A DNA stretch of 19,192 nucleotides from an uncultured Eubacteriales bacterium (lineage in GTDB: Bacteria; Bacillota; Clostridia; Oscillospirales; Oscillospiraceae), in assembly GCA_900545495.1 (NCBI GenBank), contig UQZJ01000024.1:1-19192 (forward strand). The letters are read 5' to 3'. The notes below the pieces were generated by a model. The model worked only from the letters and a program-made list of their open reading frames with translations. It made no database searches and was not told the DNA's origin. A program made the translations under genes and the position numbers. Shown here one piece after another: positions 1 through 5,470 of this stretch (position 1 is the stretch's first letter; each line of letters starts with the position of its first letter).

Positions 1-811
1 CGCCCTCCTCCGCCACCGTCCCGGCATAGACGGGACTGCCGGGGTGCTTCGCCACAGGCATGGACTCGCCGGTGAGGGAGGACTGGTTCACCATGGCCTC
101 CCCTTCCACCACTCGGCCGTCCAGCGGGATCATGCCGCCGGTACGGATCACGATACGGTCGCCCGGCTTCACGTCGGTGATCTTCGTCAGCACCTCGGCG
201 CCGTTTACCTGCTGCCAGACGCTGTCCACCCGCAGGCTCATGGCGGAGGCAAGGTCTGCCACGGACTTTTTGTGGGTCCATTCCTCCAGAATTTCGCCCA
301 GATGCAGCATGAACATGACAGAGCCTGCGGTGGCAAAATCGCCCCGCACCATGGACACGGTGACGGCGGTGGCATCCAGCACGGCGACGGACAGTTTGCC
401 GTGCCACAGTGCCGAAAGCCCCTCCCGGATGTACTTTACGGAGCGGAGCAGTGCCAACGCCGTGGTGATGGGCGCAGGCAGGAACAGCTTGGAGACGCAC
501 CGCCGCATGATGGCGATAGCCAGCTTGTCCTCAAACTCCCTGTTCAGTGCCCGGGAGGTATGCTCCGGCACCAGCTCCATAGCTTCCGCCTTGGCAAAGG
601 AGAATACCGCCAGTGCGGAGACAACATCCTCCCGTTTCCCGCCGTACACCACCACCGCGTCCTGCGTCCGGTCGTAGACCTTGACCGCCTGCACGCCGTC
701 CTGGGCGCGCAGATAGTATTCCAGCACATCCGCTTGGGATAAGCTCATCCGCCCGCAGCACAGGTGTACCCGCAGCCGCCCCGGTAAATCATGTAGGATC
801 GTGCATTTCAT
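1..811 (-). CDS. Heavy-metal P1B-type ATPase, N-terminal 270 residues (runs off the left edge)
   Basis: This is an ATP-driven transition-metal exporter or importer of the inner membrane; the specificity is not readable here. The frame is open from the ATG at 811 to base 1. Residues 1-70 look like an HMA-type fold (start MKCTILHDLPGRLRVH) without a CxxC pair. Hydrophobic stretches lie near residues 105-122, 141-157 and 160-174. The actuator domain follows, with DVKPGDRIVIRTGG (213-226) and the phosphatase loop TGES at 247-250. The phosphorylated DKTG loop, the nucleotide domain and the CPx-type membrane motif would lie outside the window. The start is supported by GGAG six bases upstream, inside the end of the preceding gene, whose stop is only 3 bases away, which suggests translational coupling. 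P1B membership is sure; the metal is not. Co-occurrence with a metallochaperone and DUF6110 suggests iron, copper or zinc handling. Confidence 0.9.
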   Translation of the reverse strand, partial: MKCTILHDLPGRLRVHLCCGRMSLSQADVLEYYLRAQDGVQAVKVYDRTQDAVVVYGGKREDVVSALAVFSFAKAEAMELVPEHTSRALNREFEDKLAIAIMRRCVSKLFLPAPITTALALLRSVKYIREGLSALWHGKLSVAVLDATAVTVSMVRGDFATAGSVMFMLHLGEILEEWTHKKSVADLASAMSLRVDSVWQQVNGAEVLTKITDVKPGDRIVIRTGGMIPLDGRVVEGEAMVNQSSLTGESMPVAKHPGSPVYAGTVAEEG

Positions 812-814
812 GGA

Positions 815-1084
815 TCACTCCGCCTTGGCGTCCTCCGCGGAAGTGTCCTCCACCACAGCGGCGGCCTCCGCCTCTGCGCGGCGCTCGTTGATGGCCTTGG
901 CTTCTGCGTAGATGTCATCCGCGCCCTCCCGCACGGCGGTGACCGTTTTCATCACATCCTCCTTGGCACGCAGCGCGGCGGCGGTGGTGTGGGCGTAGAC
1001 CTTCTTGGCATCCCTGCTGCCCAGCAGCTTGATACCCGCCGTGCCGAACAACACGCCTGCTGCAAATAAACCGATTTTTTTCAT
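815..1084 (-). CDS. DUF6110-like small membrane protein of the metal operon
   Basis: This is an 89-residue protein of unknown biochemical role. The N-terminus MKKIGLFAAGVLFGTAGIKL forms one hydrophobic helix (about 4-21). It is followed by a long charged helix rich in Ala, Lys and Glu (KKVYAHTTAAALRAKEDVMK and beyond) that ends in an acidic tail. I recognise it as resembling the DUF6110 family, which from memory accompanies HMA proteins and P-type ATPases in gut Firmicutes; this was not searched. AGGAGG lies nine bases before the ATG. It sits between the metallochaperone gene (70-base gap) and the ATPase (3-base gap), so it is probably co-transcribed. It may be an accessory or assembly factor for the ATPase, since the single helix plus cytosolic amphipathic tail would suit a pump partner. 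That role is inference only. Confidence 0.8.
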   Translation of the reverse strand: MKKIGLFAAGVLFGTAGIKLLGSRDAKKVYAHTTAAALRAKEDVMKTVTAVREGADDIYAEAKAINERRAEAEAAAVVEDTSAEDAKAE

Positions 1085-1154
1085 AATGATTGTCCTCCTA
1101 TGTAAGATGTGTGTATGTCAAACCGATGGCCGCGATGGCGGCATCGGAATGCAC

Positions 1155-1415
1155 TTAATGCTTCTTCCCGAAGCGGAAAAAGCCTTTCTTCTCGTAGACT
1201 GCGGTGCTGATCTCCCCCGCCGTGTAGCCGGTGGCATCGATGGCGGCGCGGAGGGCGTTTTCGTCCAGCGGCGCTTGAGAGAGGATCACCGTCTCCCCCT
1301 TGGAATGGGAGGAGGAAACCTTCTCCACGGGAAACGCGGTGCGAATCGTATCGTTGATGTGGGCCTCGCACATGGAGCAGGCCATGCCGGAAACCTGAAC
1401 TGTTGTTTGGATCAT
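1155..1415 (-). CDS. HMA-domain metallochaperone, 86 residues
   Basis: This is a small cytosolic heavy-metal-associated protein that binds one metal ion through a GMxCxxC loop and would hand it to the adjacent P-type ATPase. The motif GMACSMCEAHI lies near residues 10-20. The rest matches the ferredoxin-like CopZ/HMA fold, including the ATGYTAGE segment near the end of the fold. A basic aromatic tail (KKGFFRFGKKH) extends past the normal domain end. I place the start at the ATG at 1415, because AGAAGG sits at suitable spacing before it. An in-frame upstream ATG at 1469 would add 18 residues with no such site. It is the first gene of the operon, and two palindromes lie upstream. The metal is not decided by the sequence; Cu(I), Zn and Fe remain open. 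Confidence 0.9.
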   Translation of the reverse strand: MIQTTVQVSGMACSMCEAHINDTIRTAFPVEKVSSSHSKGETVILSQAPLDENALRAAIDATGYTAGEISTAVYEKKGFFRFGKKH

Positions 1416-1498
1416 TTTCGTACCTTCTTTCAAAATCATGGTTTTTTCAAAAAAATCACACTTAGCCACGTCACTGCAACGCCATCATTCCTTCCATT

Positions 1499-1514
1499 GT
1501 TAGATTCATCTAAC
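1499..1514. promoter_or_regulatory. Perfect 7-bp inverted repeat, candidate metal-regulator operator 1
   Basis: GTTAGATTCATCTAAC is a perfect palindrome with 7-base arms and a 2-base centre, about 85 bases before the metallochaperone start. The TTAG/CTAA half-sites resemble DtxR/MntR-family metal-regulator boxes. They do not resemble the TGACC/GGTCA repeat at the neighbouring TetR promoter. The assignment to a regulator is inference. Confidence 0.5.
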
Positions 1515-1531
1515 CAACACGTGCAGCCGCG

Positions 1532-1551
1532 CGGTTAGAGTTGGCTAACCG
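1532..1551. promoter_or_regulatory. 7-bp inverted repeat with 6-bp spacer, candidate operator 2
   Basis: CGGTTAG-N6-CTAACCG has perfect 7-base arms. Its centre is 35 bases from the centre of the first palindrome, and it shares the GTTAG/CTAAC core. Two copies of the same core upstream of one operon suggest cooperative binding by a dimeric regulator. No convincing -35/-10 pair was found between these sites and the metallochaperone gene. Confidence 0.5.
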
Positions 1552-1565
1552 ACGTGCCTTGGAAA

Positions 1566-1583
1566 GGCCGCATCTCTGCGGCC
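1566..1583 (-). terminator. Hairpin after tetR, weak intrinsic terminator
   Basis: GGCCGC-N6-GCGGCC forms a 6-bp GC stem starting seven bases past the TetR stop codon. On the minus strand it is followed only by TTTCC, a poor T-tract. It probably ends the tetR transcript partially, allowing some read-through into the metal operon. Confidence 0.45.
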
Positions 1584-1589
1584 CTCCGC

Positions 1590-2168
1590 TTATTCAAATA
1601 ACTCCCTGCAAGCGCCGCACACCAGCGTTTCCAACACCTGCGGGTACAGTTCCCCAATCTGCTCCCGATGGGAAACAGTGAGAATCAGCCCCCGCACCGT
1701 GGCGGCAGCCAGGGAAGCTCCGCGCTTTGGCGCAAGGTCGTGCTTTTCCAACAGCTGGCGGATGTGTGTTTCTCCGTCGTGGTAATGGACGTTTTTCACA
1801 TCCTCCGGCAGCCTTTGCAAAAGCAGCTTCGCATCGTTTTCGATGAAGATCATATCGCCGGTATCAGACAGCCGCCGGCAAACGGCAAGGACAGCCTTTG
1901 CCGCACGTTCCGACGGCGGCAAGCTGTCAGCCTCGCCCAGTACTCGGTCGGCTACCCCATAAAGCTCGGTGTGAATGTTCTCCAAAACCGCGAAAAATAG
2001 CATCTCCTTGGATTCGTAGAATTTATAGAATGAGCCCTTCGCAATGCCGATCGCCTTCGTCAGCTGATCCACGGAGGTTTTCTTCATCCCCAGCGTGACA
2101 GCACAACGCCTCGTTTCCTTCAGCAACGCCTTGCGGAGCTGCTCGGTCTCGTAATCGGTAAAAGCCAA
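1590..2168 (-). CDS. TetR/AcrR-family transcriptional regulator
   Basis: This is a 192-residue ligand-responsive repressor. The N-terminal helix-turn-helix is typical: TSVDQLTKAIGIAKGSFYKFYESKEMLF (about residues 31-58) matches the TetR recognition-helix pattern ending in GxFYxxFxSKExLF. The remaining roughly 130 residues form the variable helical ligand domain, whose inducer cannot be inferred. Translation starts at TTG (2168), because GGGGAGG lies seven bases before it and no ATG or GTG is better placed. Upstream is a near-consensus promoter overlapped by an inverted repeat, so autorepression is likely. The downstream neighbour is the metal operon in the same direction, but its palindromes are of a different type, so TetR control of that operon is not shown. 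Confidence 0.93.
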   Translation of the reverse strand: MAFTDYETEQLRKALLKETRRCAVTLGMKKTSVDQLTKAIGIAKGSFYKFYESKEMLFFAVLENIHTELYGVADRVLGEADSLPPSERAAKAVLAVCRRLSDTGDMIFIENDAKLLLQRLPEDVKNVHYHDGETHIRQLLEKHDLAPKRGASLAAATVRGLILTVSHREQIGELYPQVLETLVCGACRELFE

Positions 2169-2189
2169 GCCCGCGCCTCCCCTTAAATA

Positions 2190-2213
2190 TGACCGCTTTA
2201 GTTCTTTTGGTCA
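2190..2213. promoter_or_regulatory. TGACC-N14-GGTCA inverted repeat, probable TetR operator
   Basis: A 5-bp perfect inverted repeat (8-bp arms with one mismatch if extended to 2187-2216) lies immediately downstream of, and touching, the -10 box of the tetR promoter. The position fits autorepression by blocking polymerase. Confidence 0.55.
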
Positions 2214-2214
2214 A

Positions 2215-2243
2215 ATTATACTGCATTTCTTTCCGCTTTGCAA
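2215..2243 (-). promoter_or_regulatory. Sigma-A promoter of tetR
   Basis: Read on the minus strand, TTGCAA (2243-2238) and TATAAT (2220-2215) are separated by exactly 17 bases, about 50 bases before the TTG start. The -10 is perfect and the -35 matches 4 of 6. Confidence 0.8.
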
Positions 2244-2252
2244 GAGGTGCGA

Positions 2253-2283
2253 GGAATTTTTATCGTCTATACAGAAAAATTCC
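2253..2283. repeat. 9-bp AT-rich perfect inverted repeat
   Basis: GGAATTTTT-N13-AAAAATTCC has perfect arms and lies just upstream of the tetR -35 box, between it and the gene remnant. No T-tract follows on either strand, so a terminator is unlikely. It could be a regulator site or the scar of a lost element. Confidence 0.4.
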
Positions 2284-2349
2284 CTGGCCTTGTCTTAAAG
2301 GCAAAAGCGGAGGAGGACAAACGCTTCCTCTACTATGCGGCGCAACCGG

Positions 2350-2515
2350 TCAGATCTGTGCCAGTGCCTGCTCCAGACGGCAATCAGGTCGTCGGCATCC
2401 TCAATGCCGATAGAAAGACGCACCTGCCCGTCGCAGATCTTGGAAGCATATCTCCCCCCCAGTGTCATGTCGAAGTGACTCCTGGACGGGGAGTGCCGGA
2501 TAAGATAAGCATTGT
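2350..2515 (-). pseudogene. Remnant of a Cys/Met-metabolism PLP-dependent enzyme (C-terminus, frameshifted)
   Basis: The minus strand carries the last 50 or so residues of a cystathionine gamma-lyase/synthase or O-acetylhomoserine sulfhydrylase-type enzyme in pieces. One frame reads RSHFDM then KICDGQVRLSIGIEDADDLIA, which matches the family's C-terminal RLSVGIEDVEDLIADL block with the expected spacing. A shift of one base near 2379 restores DLEQALAQI and a stop at 2350-2352. A different frame upstream restores LSYPA, the family's conserved segment before the His residue. At least two frameshifts and the absence of the whole N-terminal part, including the PLP lysine, show that it is dead. It probably marks a past deletion or replacement here. 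Confidence 0.7.
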
Positions 2516-2612
2516 CTGCTTGACAGGGGCGGCACATTATATTCTCAGCAGCAATATGCCGCAGGTGTTTCTGCTGCGTGCGCTCCCTCCCGTTTCGTAC
2601 GCGATCACTGCC

Positions 2613-2655
2613 AAAGCCACCGGCTTCGTGAGGTACCGGTGGCTTTTGTTTTTTA
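2613..2655 (+). terminator. Orphan strong intrinsic terminator (plus strand)
   Basis: AAAGCCACCGG and CCGGTGGCTTT form an 11-bp perfect stem with a 12-base loop, followed by a T-rich tract (TTTTGTTTTTT). No plus-strand gene lies upstream of it within this window, so it either belongs to a lost gene or ends an unannotated small RNA. Confidence 0.8.
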
Positions 2656-2726
2656 CAGAAAGCGTTTGCATCAGACCGCGGAGAGGACTGCAAGGCGGCT
2701 TTTCTTCGACCTCTTCACCGAATATC

Positions 2727-2755
2727 TTGCGTTTTCTCTCACTTTCATATATGAT
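2727..2755 (+). promoter_or_regulatory. Sigma-A-like promoter of the ECF sigma operon
   Basis: TTGCGT (2727-2732) and TATGAT (2750-2755) are separated by 17 bases, about 75 bases before the sigma-factor start. This suggests basal housekeeping transcription, but an overlapping ECF promoter is not excluded. A hairpin at 2781-2813 lies in the leader just before the ribosome site. Confidence 0.6.
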
Positions 2756-2831
2756 GTAAGATGGTGGGAGGTACCCATTCGCGGACTGCCCCCTACGCAT
2801 TTGGCGTATCCGCAAAGAGGAGGTGAACGGC

Positions 2832-3380
2832 ATGGCTTGCGACGAGACCCTATACCGCCAGTACATAGACGGCAACGACGAGGGGCTGGACGCCCTGATG
2901 AAAAAATACGGCGACCCGCTGACCCTGTACATTGACGGCTACCTGCACGATGTCCACGAGGCCGAGGAGCTGATGCTGGACGTCTTTGCCTATCTGTTCA
3001 CCAAAAAGCCCCGCATCCGGGACGGCGGCTTCAAGGCGTATCTATACAAGGCGGCACGGCACATGGCGCTGCGCCGCAAGAGCAGGCGGAAGTGCCTGTT
3101 CAGTCTGGACGAGCTGACCGACGAGCCGGACGGACAGCTGCTGGCGGAGGAGGTCATCCGGACGAAGGAGCGGGATCGCACCCTTCATTTCTGCATGGCA
3201 GAAATGAACCCGGACTATCGGGAGGTCCTGTATCTCACCTATTTCGAGGATATGAGCTACGCGCAGGCGGCGGAGGTCACAGGAAAGACGGTAAAGCAGA
3301 TCACCAACATGGTGTATCGCGGGAAAGAGAGCCTGCGCAGGCTGCTGGAACGGGAGGGTATCACAAATGCGGAGTCATGA
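2832..3380 (+). CDS. ECF-type RNA polymerase sigma factor
   Basis: This is a 182-residue extracytoplasmic-function sigma factor that redirects RNA polymerase to stress or envelope promoters. Region 2 spans about residues 20-88, with YGDPLTLYIDGYLHDVHEAEEL and a basic end (RHMALRRKSRRK). Region 4 spans about 118-175, with NPDYREVLYLTYFEDMSYAQ and an HTH ending in KQITNMVYRGKESLRRLL. There is no region 3 and no extra C-terminal domain. The start is the ATG at 2832, eight bases after AGGAGG; an upstream in-frame GTG at 2823 lies inside that ribosome site and is rejected. It is the first of four overlapping genes (14-base overlap with the next). Downstream membrane proteins and a PrsW protease suggest membrane-controlled release of this factor. 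The subgroup and target promoters are unknown. Confidence 0.93.
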   Translation: MACDETLYRQYIDGNDEGLDALMKKYGDPLTLYIDGYLHDVHEAEELMLDVFAYLFTKKPRIRDGGFKAYLYKAARHMALRRKSRRKCLFSLDELTDEPDGQLLAEEVIRTKERDRTLHFCMAEMNPDYREVLYLTYFEDMSYAQAAEVTGKTVKQITNMVYRGKESLRRLLEREGITNAES

Positions 3381-3729
3381 GGAGCGGGTGGGGGAGGCAA
3401 AGCGGCGGATCGCCGCAGGAGAGCAGGAGAACCGGCGGCAGCGCGACAGGCGCACCGTGGCACTGGCTGCGGCGGCGTGCCTTGCGCTGCTTGTAGGGGC
3501 GTCCCTCGCCATGCCCGGCATCGCCGCACGGATACAGATCAACGACTATGCCGGCTTTGAAACGGCCGCCGGTATCTTCCGGAGCAGCGCCGCCCTCGGC
3601 TATATCGTCATCGGACTTTTTGCCTTTCTTCTCGGCGTGTGCGTGACGGTTTTGTGCTTCCGCCTCCGGCAGATGCACCGGGAGGACACGCGGGACACGG
3701 AAAGCGAGGGGCGGCATGGAGCTGATTGA
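3367..3729 (+). CDS. Two-helix membrane protein, candidate anti-sigma factor
   Basis: This is a 120-residue protein of no named family that I recognise. A basic, charged N-terminal cytosolic stretch (1-30, rich in Arg, Glu and Gln) is followed by helix 1 (about 31-49), an outside loop of roughly 28 residues (50-77), helix 2 (about 78-99) and a charged tail. The start overlaps the sigma gene by 14 bases, with GGGAGGG before it. Position directly after an ECF sigma gene and upstream of PrsW makes it the best candidate for the membrane anti-sigma factor, although no zinc-binding HxxxCxxC anti-sigma motif is present. The gene at 5132 encodes a paralogue with the same architecture and matching loop and helix-2 sequence (TAA...F, GY..., then CxRL near the membrane end). 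The role is inferred. Confidence 0.85.
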   Translation: MRSHEERVGEAKRRIAAGEQENRRQRDRRTVALAAAACLALLVGASLAMPGIAARIQINDYAGFETAAGIFRSSAALGYIVIGLFAFLLGVCVTVLCFRLRQMHREDTRDTESEGRHGAD

Positions 3730-4345
3730 GAACCTGCTGCAATTCTTAGCCGCGTTCTCAGGCGCGGTGCTTTCGGGCGTTGCCTACCGGAAAAGCCGCA
3801 GGCAGCCCCCCTTTTTACTGCTGTTCTGCTTTTACGGCTGCTTTGCACTGGGCGTCCTCTACTGGACGCTGTACCTGCTGCTGTTTGATACCACGCCGCG
3901 GGTTTTCTATGTGTCGGAGTTCGGCTGGGTGGCCAGCGTGATCTTCCTACGCATTTTGCAGGCCACGCTGGCCAGTCCGGAGGAGCGCGCCTTCCGCTGC
4001 CGGGAGGCGTGGCTATCGCCACTGGTCGGTGTGCCGCTGCTGGTGTTCTACTGCACCTATGGCGACATCCTCTCCAACCTGATCTGGTGCGGCATGATGA
4101 TCGTGCTGTCCTTCTGCGCCATTCGCGGGCTTGTTTACGCAGGCAGACAGACGGATACGGCGCGGCATATGCGGTACTTCCACATTGGGGTACTGTGCTT
4201 TGTGGGCGCGGAATACCTGCTGTGGACGGTGGGCTGCTTCTGGCCCAACACCTCCCCGGCCAGCCCCGCCTTCTGGTGCGACATACTGCTGACGCTGGCC
4301 ATTCTGGGGCTGCTGCCCGCCACGGGAAAGGCGGTGGCGGCATGA
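3716..4345 (+). CDS. Multi-pass membrane protein of the sigma/PrsW operon
   Basis: This 209-residue, very hydrophobic protein has about seven membrane segments (near 5-22, 32-56, 68-86, 100-116, 118-137, 150-170 and 180-202). It has short loops and no catalytic motif that I can see. I do not recognise the family. Aromatic and Cys residues are frequent within the helices. It overlaps the preceding gene by 14 bases and the following prsW-like gene by 4 (ATGA), so expression is tightly coupled. The context suggests a sensor or a partner of the protease within the envelope-signalling unit. It could equally be a 7-helix histidine-kinase-type sensor module without its kinase. Confidence 0.85.
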   Translation: MELIENLLQFLAAFSGAVLSGVAYRKSRRQPPFLLLFCFYGCFALGVLYWTLYLLLFDTTPRVFYVSEFGWVASVIFLRILQATLASPEERAFRCREAWLSPLVGVPLLVFYCTYGDILSNLIWCGMMIVLSFCAIRGLVYAGRQTDTARHMRYFHIGVLCFVGAEYLLWTVGCFWPNTSPASPAFWCDILLTLAILGLLPATGKAVAA

Positions 4346-4971
4346 CCTACATTGAGAACATTTTTCTCTGCATGGCGTCCCCTCTGCTGGTGGCCGCCCT
4401 GTGCATGGGCAGACGGCAGCTCCGCCTTTTCCTGTTCTGCATCGCCGGGATGGGGGTGTGCCTGCTCTCGGCCTACATCAACACCTTCCTCTCAGCGGTG
4501 TGTCAGGCGGACGCCCTTGCCGCCACGGTGGAGATCGCGCCGGTGGTGGAGGAGGTCATGAAGCTGCTGCCGCTGGCCTTTTACCTGCTGGTGTTCGAGC
4601 CGGAGGGGGAGCGGATCAAGCCCGCCGCCATCACCGTAGCCCTCGCCTTCGCCACCTTTGAAAATGTCTGCTACCTCATCCAGAACGGCGCTGACCGCTT
4701 CTCCTTCATCTTCTTCCGGGGCTTCGGCACGGGGGCGATGCACGTGCTGTGCGGTCTGATCGTCGGCGGCGGGCTGGCGTATGCGTGGCAGCGGGCATGG
4801 CTGAAGGTGGCCGGCACCTGCGGGCTGCTGGGCGCGGCCATCACCCTTCACGCCACCTATAACCTGCTCATTGCCTACGGCGGTGCGGCGCAGTATATTG
4901 CCTATGCCCTTCCGGTGCTGCTGATCGCGGTGGGAAAGCCCTCCGTCTCCCGGTCTGCCCGGCGGGAATAA
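4342..4971 (+). CDS. prsW: PrsW-type intramembrane protease
   Basis: This is a 209-residue polytopic membrane protease of the PrsW family. In Bacillus subtilis, PrsW makes the first cut in the anti-sigma factor RsiW and so releases SigW. The motifs are in the expected order: EExxK at residues 70-74 (EEVMK), FENV at 106-109, an Arg-containing RGFGTGAMH segment (126-134) and HATYN (170-174). The two Glu, His and Asn signatures of the glutamate/CPBP-like core are therefore all present. The true start is the ATG at 4342, overlapping the previous stop; longer in-frame reading upstream is antisense-like noise over the preceding gene. It ends 15 bases before a strong terminator. Residence in an operon with an ECF sigma factor supports a site-1 protease role. 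The substrate would be the product of 3367-3729 or its paralogue at 5132; this is inference. Confidence 0.88.
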   Translation: MTYIENIFLCMASPLLVAALCMGRRQLRLFLFCIAGMGVCLLSAYINTFLSAVCQADALAATVEIAPVVEEVMKLLPLAFYLLVFEPEGERIKPAAITVALAFATFENVCYLIQNGADRFSFIFFRGFGTGAMHVLCGLIVGGGLAYAWQRAWLKVAGTCGLLGAAITLHATYNLLIAYGGAAQYIAYALPVLLIAVGKPSVSRSARRE

Positions 4972-4985
4972 CCGAATATCACTCC

Positions 4986-5022
4986 TTGAGAGCCGCTTTT
5001 TGGCGGCTCTCAAATTTTTTTG
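4986..5022 (+). terminator. Intrinsic terminator of the sigma/PrsW operon
   Basis: TTGAGAGCCGC and GCGGCTCTCAA form an 11-bp perfect stem with a 6-base loop, followed by a run of seven T. It separates the sigma operon from the paralogue/surface-protein operon, so the second unit needs its own promoter. Confidence 0.9.
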
Positions 5023-5040
5023 GAAAATTTTGCGATCAGG

Positions 5041-5080
5041 GTGAGAGTTTTCCCGATTTTTTGTACCTATATAAGTAAGA
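5041..5080 (+). promoter_or_regulatory. Probable promoter region of the surface-protein operon
   Basis: The only AT-rich stretch between the terminator and the next gene contains TATATAAGTAAGA (5068-5080) as a -10-like element. There is no good TTGACA at 17 bases; GTGAGAGTTTTCCC lies at -35 distance. The -10 side resembles TATATGATGTAAGA upstream of the sigma gene. Lack of a sigma-A -35 leaves control by the neighbouring ECF sigma factor open. Confidence 0.4.
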
Positions 5081-5131
5081 GGCTTTTTGAGCCGCCTTGT
5101 CGAGAAAAACAGAGAGGAGGTTGCAGACGAT

Positions 5132-5470
5132 ATGTACGATACCGCAAGACGGGTCGCCCTTGTCAAAAAACGGGTGCGTGACAACACCCGCCGGAGGCAG
5201 CGGCGCAGCGTCTACGGGCTGTCCGCCGCGTGTGTGCTCCTGTTCGCGGCGCTGATACAGGCGGAGGGCATGGCCATTGAACGGGGAGAGACCGCCGCAC
5301 AGGGCGCCTTCGGCGCCATGCTGCTGCGCGAGGACGCGGGCGGTTACGTGCTGGTGGCCGTTGCGGCCTTCGCGGCAGCCGTCGTGCTGGTGATCGCCTG
5401 TGTGCGGCTGCACGAGCGGGAGAAGCGAAGAAACCGCAGTAAGGAAAGAGAGAAGGAGGATACACCATGA
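5132..5470 (+). CDS. Two-helix membrane protein, paralogue of the 3367-3729 product
   Basis: This 112-residue protein has the same plan as the candidate anti-sigma factor. It has a basic cytosolic N-terminus (VKKRVRDNTRRRQRR), helix 1 (about 27-43), an outside loop of about 28 residues, helix 2 (about 72-92) and a highly charged Arg/Lys/Glu tail. Matching spots with the paralogue include the arginine-rich stretch before helix 1, the TAA...F loop segment, and GY followed by a valine-rich helix ending in ACVRL. The start is the ATG at 5132, eleven bases after GAGGAGG. It overlaps the giant gene downstream by 4 bases (ATGA), so the two are made together. No sigma gene of its own accompanies it. 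It may be a second, decoy or dedicated partner for the upstream sigma factor or PrsW. No function is proven. Confidence 0.85.
   Translation: MYDTARRVALVKKRVRDNTRRRQRRSVYGLSAACVLLFAALIQAEGMAIERGETAAQGAFGAMLLREDAGGYVLVAVAAFAAAVVLVIACVRLHEREKRRNRSKEREKEDTP

Noticed and set aside
44..742. Plus-strand open frames of 232 and 205 codons
   Set aside because: They lie antisense to a P1B-ATPase frame that is open from 811 to the window edge and carries the TGES motif; the products are low-complexity His/Pro/Arg sequence.
2253..2283. Terminator for the PLP-enzyme remnant
   Set aside because: The stem is almost all A/T and no T-tract follows on the minus strand.
2238..2759. 173-codon plus-strand open frame in the gene-poor region
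   Set aside because: It has no ribosome site or family resemblance, and it runs through a strong terminator and over the PLP-enzyme remnant on the other strand.
4009..4341. Extended N-terminus for the PrsW-like protein
   Set aside because: The extension overlaps the preceding membrane-protein gene; the ATGA overlap and PrsW family length favour 4342.
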